From the NCBI GenBank assembly GCA_963714155.1, contig OY970236.1:806001-870000 (forward strand): DNA of 64,000 nucleotides, in the 5' to 3' direction. Source of the DNA: VRUE01 sp963714155 (lineage in GTDB: Bacteria; Actinomycetota; Thermoleophilia; Solirubrobacterales; 70-9). Made by a program: the position numbers and the translations under genes. The notes under the pieces are model-generated. The model was not told where the DNA came from. It made no database searches and saw only the letters and a program-made list of their open reading frames with translations. Numbering within the stretch: position 1 is the stretch's first letter; every line of letters starts with the position of its first letter. Shown here piece after piece: positions 17,012-25,583 of this stretch.

Positions 17012-17347
17012 ATGGAGGCGACGCGAGTGAACTGGACAGACGACCGGCTGGACAACCTGAGCAGTCGGATGGATGAACGCTTCGATGGTGTCAACGATCG
17101 CTTCGACCGCGTCGACGAACGCTTCGATCGTGCGGACGAACGCTTTAGGCAGGTGGACGAACGCTTCGATCGGGTCGACGAACGACTCGACGAGGTAAGA
17201 AGGAACTTTGGGGAAATCAACCAACGCTTCGACACGATGGAGGCCCGGATCGAGACGGTCGGAAATCGCCTGGACACAGTTCTGCTCGGATTGCTCTGCG
17301 TGGGGGGCGGACTCATTGCCGCACTTGTGACCGCCGTTGCGACTTGA
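17012..17347 (+). CDS. Membrane-anchored heptad-repeat coiled-coil protein
   Basis: 111 residues. Positions about 8-85 are near-perfect heptads of the type RFDRVDE, with F/V/L in the core and D/E/R elsewhere. The DNA shows the same unit as imperfect 21-base repeats. A C-terminal membrane helix (about 90-110, TVLLGLLCVGGGLIAALVTA) anchors it. The layout resembles tail-anchored coiled-coil proteins of unknown function. GGAGG lies near the ATG at 17012. No partner is evident. Confidence 0.75.
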   Translation: MEATRVNWTDDRLDNLSSRMDERFDGVNDRFDRVDERFDRADERFRQVDERFDRVDERLDEVRRNFGEINQRFDTMEARIETVGNRLDTVLLGLLCVGGGLIAALVTAVAT

Positions 17348-17368
17348 TCGCAACGTAGTCCAGGCGCC

Positions 17369-19294
17369 CTAAGCCTCGACAGCCGCCGCTCTCCGCGGCA
17401 ACCGCTCGCGCCAGGGTCTCGCCGGCTCCTCCGCGGCCCGGACACCGAGGTCGAAGTAGAGCAGGGTGCGGCCGAGCGCCACGTAGGGGACGAGCAGGGC
17501 GAAGACGACGGAGCCGATCACATTGATCCAGAGCAGCGAGAAGTTGGTGAAGATCAGGGTGAAGCCGAGTACCGGGCCGGCGGCGATGCTGAGCAGCCAG
17601 AAGAAGCCGAGGGTCCGAACGGCGTGCCACCAGCGGCCGCGCACCCGGTCGGAGCTGCCGCGGAAGGCGTCGCGGATGCCCTTGTCCTCGACCAGGATCT
17701 CCTGCTGGACGAACTGCCAGCAGACGATCTTGTAGACCGCGACGGGGATCCCGATGATCGTGATCGCAAGTCCCAGCGCGGCCAGAGGCGGCAGCAGCGA
17801 CCCTCCAGCCACTCGCCAGAAGCGGCTCAGCGTGCCGCGCCAGGAATCGAGAAAGCTCACCCCGCCGCTTTCGAGCAGCAGGCGCACGGCGAAGATCACC
17901 ACCGCGGCGACGAGCGCTTCGGCGATCGGCAGCCCGAGCGATTCGATCGTGTCGGCGAGGCCGAGGTGGGCGCCGGAGCGACCGGTGGCGTCGTCGATGC
18001 CGCGCTGGCCCGCGACTAGGGCGGCAAGCCCGCGCACCCCGCCGACGATCACCAGCGCGCTCAACCCGATTGGCACCATCGTCCGCCAGTGCCTGCCGTA
18101 GAGCTGCCGCGCTGCGCGCACGATCTGGCCAAAGGCACGACGCCGGCGCAGCTCGGTCAGGTCGACCGGGCCCCACTTGGTCACACCGACAAAGAGCAGT
18201 AGGAGCAGGACCGGGATCGCGATCATCGCGATCGCCGCCGGCCGCGAGCGCGACTCGAGGTTGATCACGTCGGAGACGGCGGCGACGGCGCCGCAGAAGG
18301 CGCCGCTGACGGCGGGGCCGGCAAACGAACCACCCGGCACGCGCGGGCTCGTCGTTCGTTGCTCTTCCATCCACGAGAACGGTTCGAGCCACTGCCTCTT
18401 CGTCAGCGGGCCGGTCGGCCCGTTGTTGAAGCCGGCCTCCTTCTGGCCCCAGTGGCCGAAGTAGGTAAGCCAGTTGAAGCGACCGGTGGTGGTTGGGAAG
18501 GTCGGGATCGCAATCGGCTGGGGCCGCACTTCGAACAGCGGCTCGCTGGTGTTGTCGCAGCCCACACCCGAGCCCTTCGATCCGTTCTGGACGTAGACGG
18601 TCGAGTCGTAGAAGGTCGCGTGTGAGCCGGCGGCGGGGTAGACGATCGGGTGCGTCCCTTCCTTGTCGACCTTCGGGTCTTCCCAGCCTGCCCGCTCGCC
18701 ACCGGCGTGCTGGAAGAGGATCATTTCGCTCGGTCCTTCGGCCAGCGCCCCCCGCGCCGTGTTCGCTTCGAAGGCGATCTGCATGCCCTCCCAGTCGCCC
18801 TCGTGCAGGTCGTTGAACTGGTTGAAGTACCAGAAGAACCAGTACTGGACGACGAGGCCGGGCCGGCCGACCTGGTGGGCGATGTGGGCGTAGGTGGTCG
18901 GCGGTGCCCTGCCTTCCCGTTTCAACTTGGCGAAGTCGCGGGCGTAGACGCAGGTGTCGCCAAGCGGGTCGCCCGGCAGTTCAAGGTGGTAGGGATCGTC
19001 GAGCCCGGCGATGTCAGCAGCGGTCGGCGCCCGCGTGACGAACTTTTCCTCGCCGCCTTCTTCGACCCGCTTGAGGGTGACCGAGGGGTTGCCGAGCACG
19101 GTCGAGACGCTGGTCGGCTCGTACTGCTCGGCCGAGGTTTCGCAGGGCGGGTCCTGCTCTTCGCGCAGCATCGTGATCGGCGCGTAGGTCTCGATCAGGC
19201 GCTGGGCTGGGCTTGCGGCGCTGGCGGTCGCTGGCAAGCCCAGTGCCACCAGCGTTGCGACGAGTAGGGCGAAGCGGCGAGGCCGGACCGTCAC
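17369..19294 (-). CDS. Vps62-like domain membrane protein
   Basis: 641 residues. A signal peptide (1-26, cleavage near ATASA) is followed by an extracytoplasmic domain to about 335. That domain contains VQYWFFWYFNQFNDLHEGDWEGMQ and HPIVYPAAGSHATFYDS, the signature of Vps62-related proteins. At least five membrane helices follow (about 350-370, 405-425, 455-475, 505-525, 560-610), and the tail is basic. Vps62 itself is a yeast vacuolar-sorting protein of unclear chemistry. The fusion to a polytopic membrane half is unusual, and no function is assigned. Confidence 0.72.
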   Translation of the reverse strand: MTVRPRRFALLVATLVALGLPATASAASPAQRLIETYAPITMLREEQDPPCETSAEQYEPTSVSTVLGNPSVTLKRVEEGGEEKFVTRAPTAADIAGLDDPYHLELPGDPLGDTCVYARDFAKLKREGRAPPTTYAHIAHQVGRPGLVVQYWFFWYFNQFNDLHEGDWEGMQIAFEANTARGALAEGPSEMILFQHAGGERAGWEDPKVDKEGTHPIVYPAAGSHATFYDSTVYVQNGSKGSGVGCDNTSEPLFEVRPQPIAIPTFPTTTGRFNWLTYFGHWGQKEAGFNNGPTGPLTKRQWLEPFSWMEEQRTTSPRVPGGSFAGPAVSGAFCGAVAAVSDVINLESRSRPAAIAMIAIPVLLLLLFVGVTKWGPVDLTELRRRRAFGQIVRAARQLYGRHWRTMVPIGLSALVIVGGVRGLAALVAGQRGIDDATGRSGAHLGLADTIESLGLPIAEALVAAVVIFAVRLLLESGGVSFLDSWRGTLSRFWRVAGGSLLPPLAALGLAITIIGIPVAVYKIVCWQFVQQEILVEDKGIRDAFRGSSDRVRGRWWHAVRTLGFFWLLSIAAGPVLGFTLIFTNFSLLWINVIGSVVFALLVPYVALGRTLLYFDLGVRAAEEPARPWRERLPRRAAAVEA

Positions 19295-19312
19295 GCCGCC
19301 AACGTACCAGCG

Positions 19313-20863
19313 CTAAGCGGTGCTGTCGCTCGACTCGGGAACTTGCTCCACCTTGCCGGCGGGCATCGAGGCCAGGGCGACGACGAAGGCCACCGCCATC
19401 ACTCCGGCCATTGCGTAGAAGACCGTTTGCGTGGCAAGGGCGAAGTCGTGGGGGATGCTGTCGACGACCTTGCCGATCGCGCCGCTCACCTGCTGTGGCG
19501 CTTCGCTGGCGCCGCTGCCCTGGCTGATCGAGTCGGCGATTTCGTCGGCAACCCCCTTCGACACCCCGTGGTTGGCCGCCGTCGCCTCCAGGTTGGCCTT
19601 GTTTTCGAGGATCAGGATCGTGCCGAGCACCGCCATGCCGATGCTCGAGCCGAAGTTGCGCACCGTCTGCGTGATCCCGGTCGCCTCGCCGTAGCGGTCG
19701 GCGGGCACGCGGTTGAGCGCGTCGGTGTTGGCGGGGGCGAGGATCAGCCCGCAGCCCGCTCCGGCGATGACGATGTAGTACCACTGCGAGCTGACCGAGA
19801 GGTCGGGCATCGAGCCGGCCCAGAGGTAGAAGCCGACCGCGGCGACAGCGCTGCCGAGAACGACCGCCGGACGGGCGCCGACCCGGTCGAGCAGCTTGCC
19901 GCCGTACTGCGAGGCGATCACGTAGCCGGCGAAGAAGATCATCAGGTATTGCCCGGTTTCCGAGGCGCTTTCGCCGAGCGAGATCTGCGCGTACATGCTG
20001 GCGAAGAAGAACATCGGGATGAAGGGGATCATCAGCAGGAAGAGGATCGCGTTGTCGACCGCGAAGGCGCGGTCGCGGAAGGTGCGCAGCTGGATCAGCG
20101 GGTTCTCGATGCGCAGCTCGTAGAGGACGAAGGCGACGAGCAGGGCGAGGCCGGCGGCGATGCAGAGCCAGGTCGTGGCGCTGCCCCAGCCCCAGACGCT
20201 CGATTGCTGCAGGCCGAGCACGGCGAGACCCATGCCGCCGGAGACCAGCAGCGCCCCGCGATAGTCGACGGGAGCCGGATACTTCGTGTTGTCCGGCTTG
20301 GAGATCGCGGTGAGGACGAGGGCGATGATCGCGACCGGAATGTTGACCCAGAAGATCGCCCGCCAGGACACTTCGACCAGATAGCCGCCGGCCAGCGGGC
20401 CGATCGCGGTCAGGCCGCCGGCGATGCCGAAAAAGATCGCCATCGCTCGGCCGCGCTCGCTTACGGGAAAGGCGCCGAGGACGATCGCCAGGGCAGCCGG
20501 GAACATGATTGCCGCGCCGGCTCCCTGGATCACGCGGAAGGTGACGATCCAGGCCTCGTCGAGGCTGCCGGTTGGGGTCGCTCCGCAGAGGGCCGAGGCG
20601 GTGGCGAAGACGATCACGCCGAGTACGACCATGCGGCGGTGGCCGAGGATGTCGGCGAGGCGGCCGCCGAGCGCGAAGAGGGCCGAGAGCGAGAGCAGGT
20701 AGCCGTTGACGATCCACTGCACCCCGGTTGAGGAGAGCGAGAGGTCTTCCTGCAGGCTGGGCACGGCGATCGCGACGATCGTCATGTCGATGAAGGTCAT
20801 CGAGACGGCGAAGATCATCGCTGCGAGGATCAGTGTCTTGTTGGCGCTGCCGGTCTTCTCCAT
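19313..20863 (-). CDS. MFS transporter, DHA2 (EmrB/QacA) 14-TM family
   Basis: 516 residues with about fourteen hydrophobic segments. The N-terminal IDMTIVAIAVPSLQEDL and VNGYLLSLSALFALGGRLADILGHRR (motif A) are typical of EmrB/QacA drug-H+ antiporters. The second-half loop GGKLLDRVGARPAV is present. It is probably a drug or metabolite exporter. ATG 20863 is divergent from a small membrane protein gene 60 bases away, and no dedicated TetR-type regulator is adjacent. Confidence 0.9.
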   Translation of the reverse strand: MEKTGSANKTLILAAMIFAVSMTFIDMTIVAIAVPSLQEDLSLSSTGVQWIVNGYLLSLSALFALGGRLADILGHRRMVVLGVIVFATASALCGATPTGSLDEAWIVTFRVIQGAGAAIMFPAALAIVLGAFPVSERGRAMAIFFGIAGGLTAIGPLAGGYLVEVSWRAIFWVNIPVAIIALVLTAISKPDNTKYPAPVDYRGALLVSGGMGLAVLGLQQSSVWGWGSATTWLCIAAGLALLVAFVLYELRIENPLIQLRTFRDRAFAVDNAILFLLMIPFIPMFFFASMYAQISLGESASETGQYLMIFFAGYVIASQYGGKLLDRVGARPAVVLGSAVAAVGFYLWAGSMPDLSVSSQWYYIVIAGAGCGLILAPANTDALNRVPADRYGEATGITQTVRNFGSSIGMAVLGTILILENKANLEATAANHGVSKGVADEIADSISQGSGASEAPQQVSGAIGKVVDSIPHDFALATQTVFYAMAGVMAVAFVVALASMPAGKVEQVPESSDSTA

Positions 20864-20923
20864 GTCCCTCCGTTTTGTCGCCGCGGCGCCGAATCCTCCC
20901 CTTTCGATAGTCTCGCGGCGCTT

Positions 20924-21097
20924 ATGCCGGACGTATTTTGGATCGGACTTGTCCTCGCCGCCGTCATCTTCCTGATCGGCGTCTTCGCGGGCATGCGCTC
21001 GCGCACGACGAGCCTCGCCACCAGCGCGGCGATCGGCGCCTACCTGGGCTTCATGCTGTCCTTCCCGCTGCTCGCCATCGGCCTCGCCACCAGCTAG
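20924..21097 (+). CDS. Small membrane protein, 57 residues
   Basis: ATG 20924 to TAG 21097. It starts MPDVFWIGLVLAAVIFLIGV, followed by FAGMRSRTTS and a second hydrophobic segment LGFMLSFPLLAIGLA. Two short membrane helices flank a positively charged turn, a hairpin topology. No family is recognised. Support comes from the coherent hydrophobic pattern, the GC-rich third positions and the fit in the gap between divergent genes. No strong Shine-Dalgarno is visible. Confidence 0.5.
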   Translation: MPDVFWIGLVLAAVIFLIGVFAGMRSRTTSLATSAAIGAYLGFMLSFPLLAIGLATS

Positions 21098-21179
21098 TCG
21101 CGGCGGCCCCTCGCGTAGCGTCGTCCCTCAGCGGGTAGTTGACGCCTGTATGCCCGCGACAGCAAAGGAAACTGCCCAG

Positions 21180-22016
21180 ATGGCCGAGTTGACGATTCCC
21201 TGCCCCGCCCTACACGACGGCGTCAAGATCCCCCAGCTTGGGTTCGGCGTCTTCCAGATCCCTCCTGAGGACACCCAGGAGGTGGTCGAGCAGGCGATCG
21301 ATGTCGGCTACCGCCACATCGATACCGCGGGTGCCTACCGCAACGAGAAAGGCGTCGGCGCCGCGATCGAGGCCTCGGGCATACCGCGTGAGGACCTCTT
21401 CGTCACCACCAAGCTCTGGAATTCCGAGCAGGGCTACGACTCGACCCTGGCAGCCTTCGAAGCCAGTCTCGGCAAGCTCGCCCTCGACTATGTCGACCTC
21501 TACCTGATCCACTGGCCGGTGCCGAGCGAGGACCGCTTCGTCGACACCTGGCGCGCCTTCGAGCGGATCCACGAGGAAGGCCGCGCGCGCACGATTGGCG
21601 TCTCCAACTTTCGCATCGAGGACCTCGAACGGCTCGAGGTGGAGACCGACACCCGCCCGACCGTCAACCAGATCGAGCTGCACCCACGTCTCCAGCAGCC
21701 TGGGCTGCGTGCCTGGCACGCCGAGCATGGGATCGCCACCGAGGCCTGGAGCCCGCTAGCTCAGGGCGAGCTGCTCGACGACGAGACGATCGTGGCAATC
21801 GCCGAGCAGCACGGCAAGACGCCGGCCCAGGCGATCCTGCGCTGGCACCTGCAGCTGGGCAATGTGGTCTTCCCCAAGTCGGTGACGCCGGAGCGGATCC
21901 GCGAGAACATCGAGATCTTCGATTTCGAGCTGAGCGACGCCGAGATGGCGGAATTCGAGAGACTCGACCGCGGTGAGCGCATCGGTCCAGACCCGGGGAC
22001 GTTCGTCTCGCCGTAG
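21180..22016 (+). CDS. Aldo/keto reductase (2,5-diketo-D-gluconate reductase type)
   Basis: NADPH-dependent (beta/alpha)8 oxidoreductase, 278 residues. The catalytic tetrad is visible: Asp48 (RHIDTA), Tyr53 (GAYRNE), Lys78 (TTKLWN) and His111 (LIHWP). IGVSNF, NQIELHP and a C-terminal PKSVTPERIRENIEIFDF cofactor segment match AKR5-like enzymes. ATG 21180 is preferred because AAAGGAA lies 8 bases upstream; ATG 21150 lacks one. The 3' end overlaps the next gene by 44 bases. Confidence 0.92.
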   Translation: MAELTIPCPALHDGVKIPQLGFGVFQIPPEDTQEVVEQAIDVGYRHIDTAGAYRNEKGVGAAIEASGIPREDLFVTTKLWNSEQGYDSTLAAFEASLGKLALDYVDLYLIHWPVPSEDRFVDTWRAFERIHEEGRARTIGVSNFRIEDLERLEVETDTRPTVNQIELHPRLQQPGLRAWHAEHGIATEAWSPLAQGELLDDETIVAIAEQHGKTPAQAILRWHLQLGNVVFPKSVTPERIRENIEIFDFELSDAEMAEFERLDRGERIGPDPGTFVSP

Positions 22017-22680
22017 CGTCCTCGTCAACGCGGTCGCGGCGACCGCCTTCCTGATCGGCGGCTCGCTCTTCGCGCTCGGCGCGGCCCTGGCCCAGGCGGG
22101 CGTCAACCCGACCGCCTGCGCAACGATCTACCTCGTCGGCGGCGCCTTCTTCAGCACCGGCGGCTACACCTCGGTGCTGCAGGTGGTCAACGAGCCGGGT
22201 GAAGGCTTCGCCGCGCCGGCCCGCTGGCGCTGGTGGTCGCGCGAGCCGCGCCGCCTGCAGTGGCTGAGCGCGGTCGTCCTCTTCGCCGGCACGATCGTCT
22301 TCGCAATCAACCTGATCGACTCGTTCATCGCTGAACTCAGCCCGGCCGCCGCGAACCGGCTCATCTGGTCGCCCGACATGGTCGGTTGTGCGCTCTTCCT
22401 CATCTCCGGCCACCTCGCCCTGGTCGCCATCGGCGGCGGCCGCCGCTTCTGGCGGCGCCGCGATCTCGGCTGGTGGATCATCGCCGTCAACCAGATCGGC
22501 TCGATCCTCTTCATGGTTTCCGCCGTCGCCTCCTTCGTCTCGCCCGCCAACGGCGACGTGCTCTCGACCGGCATCGCCAACTGGGGCACGCTGCTCGGCG
22601 CCCTCTGCTTCGCGATCGCCGGCCTGATGCAGGAGTTCGAGCACCCGCACGGCCCGCGCCGGCGCCGCGACCCGGCCTGA
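21973..22680 (+). CDS. Polytopic membrane protein of unknown function
   Basis: 235 residues from GTG 21973, inside the end of the reductase gene. There are about six membrane helices, with motifs GGAFFSTGGYTSVLQ, WSPDMVGCALFLISGHLAL and NQIGSILFMVSAVASF. The pattern recalls YrhK-like membrane proteins, but this is tentative. The overlap implies translational coupling to the reductase. Its stop lies one base from the convergent LtrA gene stop. Confidence 0.65.
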   Translation: MSASVQTRGRSSRRSVLVNAVAATAFLIGGSLFALGAALAQAGVNPTACATIYLVGGAFFSTGGYTSVLQVVNEPGEGFAAPARWRWWSREPRRLQWLSAVVLFAGTIVFAINLIDSFIAELSPAAANRLIWSPDMVGCALFLISGHLALVAIGGGRRFWRRRDLGWWIIAVNQIGSILFMVSAVASFVSPANGDVLSTGIANWGTLLGALCFAIAGLMQEFEHPHGPRRRRDPA

Positions 22681-22681
22681 C

Positions 22682-23866
22682 TCAGGACTCTGCTGTCTGG
22701 GGACGCCGTACCTCGTGGCGGCCCTCACCGTAGAGGCGGGTCTCGTAGGCGATCATCGCCCAGAGCAGCAGGTTGGCGACCGCGACGGGAACGAGCGCGG
22801 GGACCTCGGTCGCAACGGGGACCAGGAGGATCAGGACGATTCCGAGCAGCAGGCGCTGCCGGTTGATCGTGTGGACGTGCCGGTAGCGGAAGACGACGTG
22901 GCCGAAGAGGTAGATCGCGAGGCCGCCGAGCAGGGCGAAGGCGGGCACCGTGTGCAGGTGCTCGTCGGTGTGGCCGATCGTCGTCTTCAGGCCGAGGGCG
23001 ACGAGGACGATCCCCGCCACCATCACCAGGTGCATGTAGGAGTAGGAGTCGCGGGCCATCTCGTTCTGGTGCTTGCCGGCTTCGGCCTCGGCCAGGCGTT
23101 TGCCGGCGACGATCGCGACGATGTCGAAGTAGATCCACCACATCGCCGCGGTCAGGGCGACCCCGAGCACCGCAGCGGTTCCGATCGCGAGGGTGAGCGA
23201 GTGGGAGGCGCCGACGCCGATCGCGACGATCGACTCGCCGAGGGCAATGATCACGATCAGGCCGTGGCGCTCGGCGAAGTGGCCGGGAACCAGTTTCCAG
23301 CCTTCGGAGCCGAAGAAGTAGGGCCCCGCCATGTCGAGGAAGAGGGCGAGCGCCCAGAGCGCACCCTGGGCGAGGCCGTCGAAGAGCGATGCCGTCGCCA
23401 GCAGCCCGACGGCGACGGCGGTGCTGAGGGCGAGGCCGAGGACGGAGTGGCGCAGGGCGTCGTCCTCGGGGCTGGCGAGCATGAAGAGGGCGATCTGGGC
23501 GCTGCGCACGACGCCGTAGATCAGCGCGAAGGGGAGGGCCAGGTCGCCGAAGGCTTCCGGCACGCAGAGCGAGACCAGCAGCAGCGCCGCCATCGCGCCG
23601 AAGATGACCAGGCGGACCGCGCCCTCCTCGGGGTCGATCACGCTGGTCAGCCAGGAGTAGCCGGTCCAGGCCCACCAGAGCATGCCCAGGACCAGCAGGC
23701 CCTGGGCCAGGCCCGACCAGGTCGGGTGGTGCGCCATCAGCGCCGTGCACTGGGTTATCGCCAGTACGAAGACGAGGTCGAAGAAGAGCTCCAGGGGCGT
23801 TACCCGCTCGCCTTCGCGCAGGGTGGTGCCGAGGCGGGAGGAGCGCGCTTCGTCGGCGGCAGCCAT
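22682..23866 (-). CDS. Low temperature requirement protein A (LtrA) family membrane protein
   Basis: 394 residues with about ten membrane helices. The diagnostic N-terminus is VTPLELFFDLVFVLAITQ, followed by LLVLGMLWWAWTGYSWL, FAERHGLIVIIALGESIVA and MWWIYFD. LtrA was named in Listeria for growth at low temperature; its molecular activity is unknown. ATG 23866 fits the family start. A longer open frame that continues upstream to 25840 is antisense or out of frame with the MFS gene and is not coding. Hairpin A2 separates it from the upstream MFS gene. Confidence 0.88.
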   Translation of the reverse strand: MAAADEARSSRLGTTLREGERVTPLELFFDLVFVLAITQCTALMAHHPTWSGLAQGLLVLGMLWWAWTGYSWLTSVIDPEEGAVRLVIFGAMAALLLVSLCVPEAFGDLALPFALIYGVVRSAQIALFMLASPEDDALRHSVLGLALSTAVAVGLLATASLFDGLAQGALWALALFLDMAGPYFFGSEGWKLVPGHFAERHGLIVIIALGESIVAIGVGASHSLTLAIGTAAVLGVALTAAMWWIYFDIVAIVAGKRLAEAEAGKHQNEMARDSYSYMHLVMVAGIVLVALGLKTTIGHTDEHLHTVPAFALLGGLAIYLFGHVVFRYRHVHTINRQRLLLGIVLILLVPVATEVPALVPVAVANLLLWAMIAYETRLYGEGRHEVRRPQTAES

Positions 23867-23900
23867 CGCCGCATCTTCGCAACCTCCCAGAGTCTGCTTC

Positions 23901-23953
23901 CCGTTCCGGTGCGCTTTATGTGGTCCATAGCCACATAAAGCGCACCGGAACGG
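23901..23953. repeat. Family A hairpin, copy A2
   Basis: A perfect 23-base inverted repeat: left arm 23901-23923, right arm 23931-23953, with the 7-base loop TCCATAG. The central 20 bases, TTCCGGTGCGCTTTATGTGG, are identical to the left arm of copy A1 at 13992. It lies between the tandem MFS and LtrA genes, 2 bases after the MFS stop. Confidence 0.8.
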
Positions 23954-23955
23954 TG

Positions 23956-25512
23956 TCAGGCAGTGTCTTCGGCGTGGTAGCGCTCGAGCAGTCGCTCCTC
24001 CTCGTCCCGCTTGGGGAAGAAGAAGAAGACGAGCGCGGCGCCGAGCAGGACTGCGGCGACGCCGGCGCTGTAGGCCCAGGCGTCCCCCTGCAGGAATGAG
24101 GTCTTGGCGGCGGCGATGATCTGTTCGGAGTGGCCGGGGTACTGGGAGGCGAGGTCGGCCGCACTCGAGAACGACTTGGTCAGCTCGCCTTCGACGTTCT
24201 CGGTGACCTTGGCCGATTCGGGCGAGGAGGCGATTGCGGCGCTGGCGGCGGCGGCGTAGCCAGCGGTGAGCAGGGCGCCGAAGATCGACTGCATGATCGC
24301 GCCGCCGAGGTCGCGCTGCAGGTCGGCGGTGCCCGAGGCCATGCCTGCGCGGGTGACCGGAACCGAGCCGGTCAGCGAGTGCGAGGCCGGGGTGCCGGCG
24401 AAGCCGACGCCGATGCCGATGAAGGCGTAGCCCAGCCCCACCTTCCAGTATTCGATGTTGTCTTTCCAGAGCAACAGCATGGTGAGGAAGCCGAGCAGGC
24501 AGAAGACGTAGCCGACGAGCAGGGTGAAGCGGGCGCCGCGCACCTCGACCAGTTTCGCCGAGCGGGGAGCGACGATCACCATCAATACCGCCGCCGGCAG
24601 GATCGCCAGGCCCGAATCGAGGGTCGAGTAGTCGAGCACGTTCTGGAGGAACTGCTGGCCGATGAACATCGCCCCCATCAGCGAGCCGAAGACGATGATC
24701 CCGGCGCAGGCCGCGACCCAGAAGATCCGCCGCCCCGCTACGTCGAGGTCGTAGAGCGGCGAGCGCGCCCGTCGCTGGCGGATCACGAAGGCGGCGGTCG
24801 CGGCGATTGCGACGACGCCCAGCCCGATCGCCAGCGCTCCCTTGCCGGGCACCGGTGCCAGGTTGATCCCCAGGACAAGCGCCGCGATCAGGAGGATCGA
24901 GAGGATGCCGCCGAGGTTGTCGACCGGCTCGGTGCCCTCGTTGACGTGGGCGGGGACATAGCGCCAGGCCATGAAGAGGGCGAGGGCCGCCAGCGGCAGG
25001 GTGACCAGGAAGACCGAGCCCCAGTCGAACTGCTCTAGCAGGGCGCCGGAGAGCAGTGGCCCGAGCGAGGCGATCGCGCCGCCGATCGCCGACCAGAGTG
25101 CGATCGAACGGGTCCGTGCCGCGCCCGACCACAGCGCGGTGATCAGGGCCAGGGTGGTGGGGAAGGCCATGCCCGCCGCGACGCCGCCGAGCAGCCGAGC
25201 GAGGAAGAGGACGCCGTCGGAGGGAGCAAAACCGGCGAGCAGGGAGGCGGGAATCGAGAGCCCCATGCCGAGCAGCAGCATCCTCTTGCGCCCGTAGCGG
25301 TCGCCGAGCGCGCCGAGGTAGAGGACCGAGGTCGCGAGGCCCAGCGAGTAGCCGACGGCGATCAGGTTGAGCGTCGTCTGGCCGGAGCCGAAGGCCTTGC
25401 CGATGTCCGGCAGGGCGACGTTGGCGACGGCGAGGTTGAGGTTGGCGACCGCGGCGACCAGAATCAGCGCCGAGAGGACGAGACCGGCGCGCTTGGGGCT
25501 GCTCGACTCCAT
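23956..25512 (-). CDS. MFS transporter, DHA2-like 14-TM family
   Basis: 518 residues, about fourteen hydrophobic segments. The first half reads ANLNLAVANVALPDIGKAF and LYLGALGDRYGRKRMLLLG (motif A). The hydrophilic end is KRDEEERLLERYH. It is similar in design to the exporter at 19313-20863 but not a close duplicate. A loop segment with many alanines (about 430-480) precedes the last helix, as in other DHA2 proteins. The substrate is unknown. The gene is divergent from the MBL hydrolase with a 71-base gap. Confidence 0.87.
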   Translation of the reverse strand: MESSSPKRAGLVLSALILVAAVANLNLAVANVALPDIGKAFGSGQTTLNLIAVGYSLGLATSVLYLGALGDRYGRKRMLLLGMGLSIPASLLAGFAPSDGVLFLARLLGGVAAGMAFPTTLALITALWSGAARTRSIALWSAIGGAIASLGPLLSGALLEQFDWGSVFLVTLPLAALALFMAWRYVPAHVNEGTEPVDNLGGILSILLIAALVLGINLAPVPGKGALAIGLGVVAIAATAAFVIRQRRARSPLYDLDVAGRRIFWVAACAGIIVFGSLMGAMFIGQQFLQNVLDYSTLDSGLAILPAAVLMVIVAPRSAKLVEVRGARFTLLVGYVFCLLGFLTMLLLWKDNIEYWKVGLGYAFIGIGVGFAGTPASHSLTGSVPVTRAGMASGTADLQRDLGGAIMQSIFGALLTAGYAAAASAAIASSPESAKVTENVEGELTKSFSSAADLASQYPGHSEQIIAAAKTSFLQGDAWAYSAGVAAVLLGAALVFFFFPKRDEEERLLERYHAEDTA

Positions 25513-25583
25513 CTGGCAGGCAACCTACCCCAGGATGACGGCGGTCACGTGGGATGCCCGCGCCGCCTGAGAGGATCTGGGCG

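Noticed and set aside
17053..17220. Possible CRISPR-like short repeats
   Set aside because: The 21-base units are contiguous, without spacers, and encode coiled-coil heptads.
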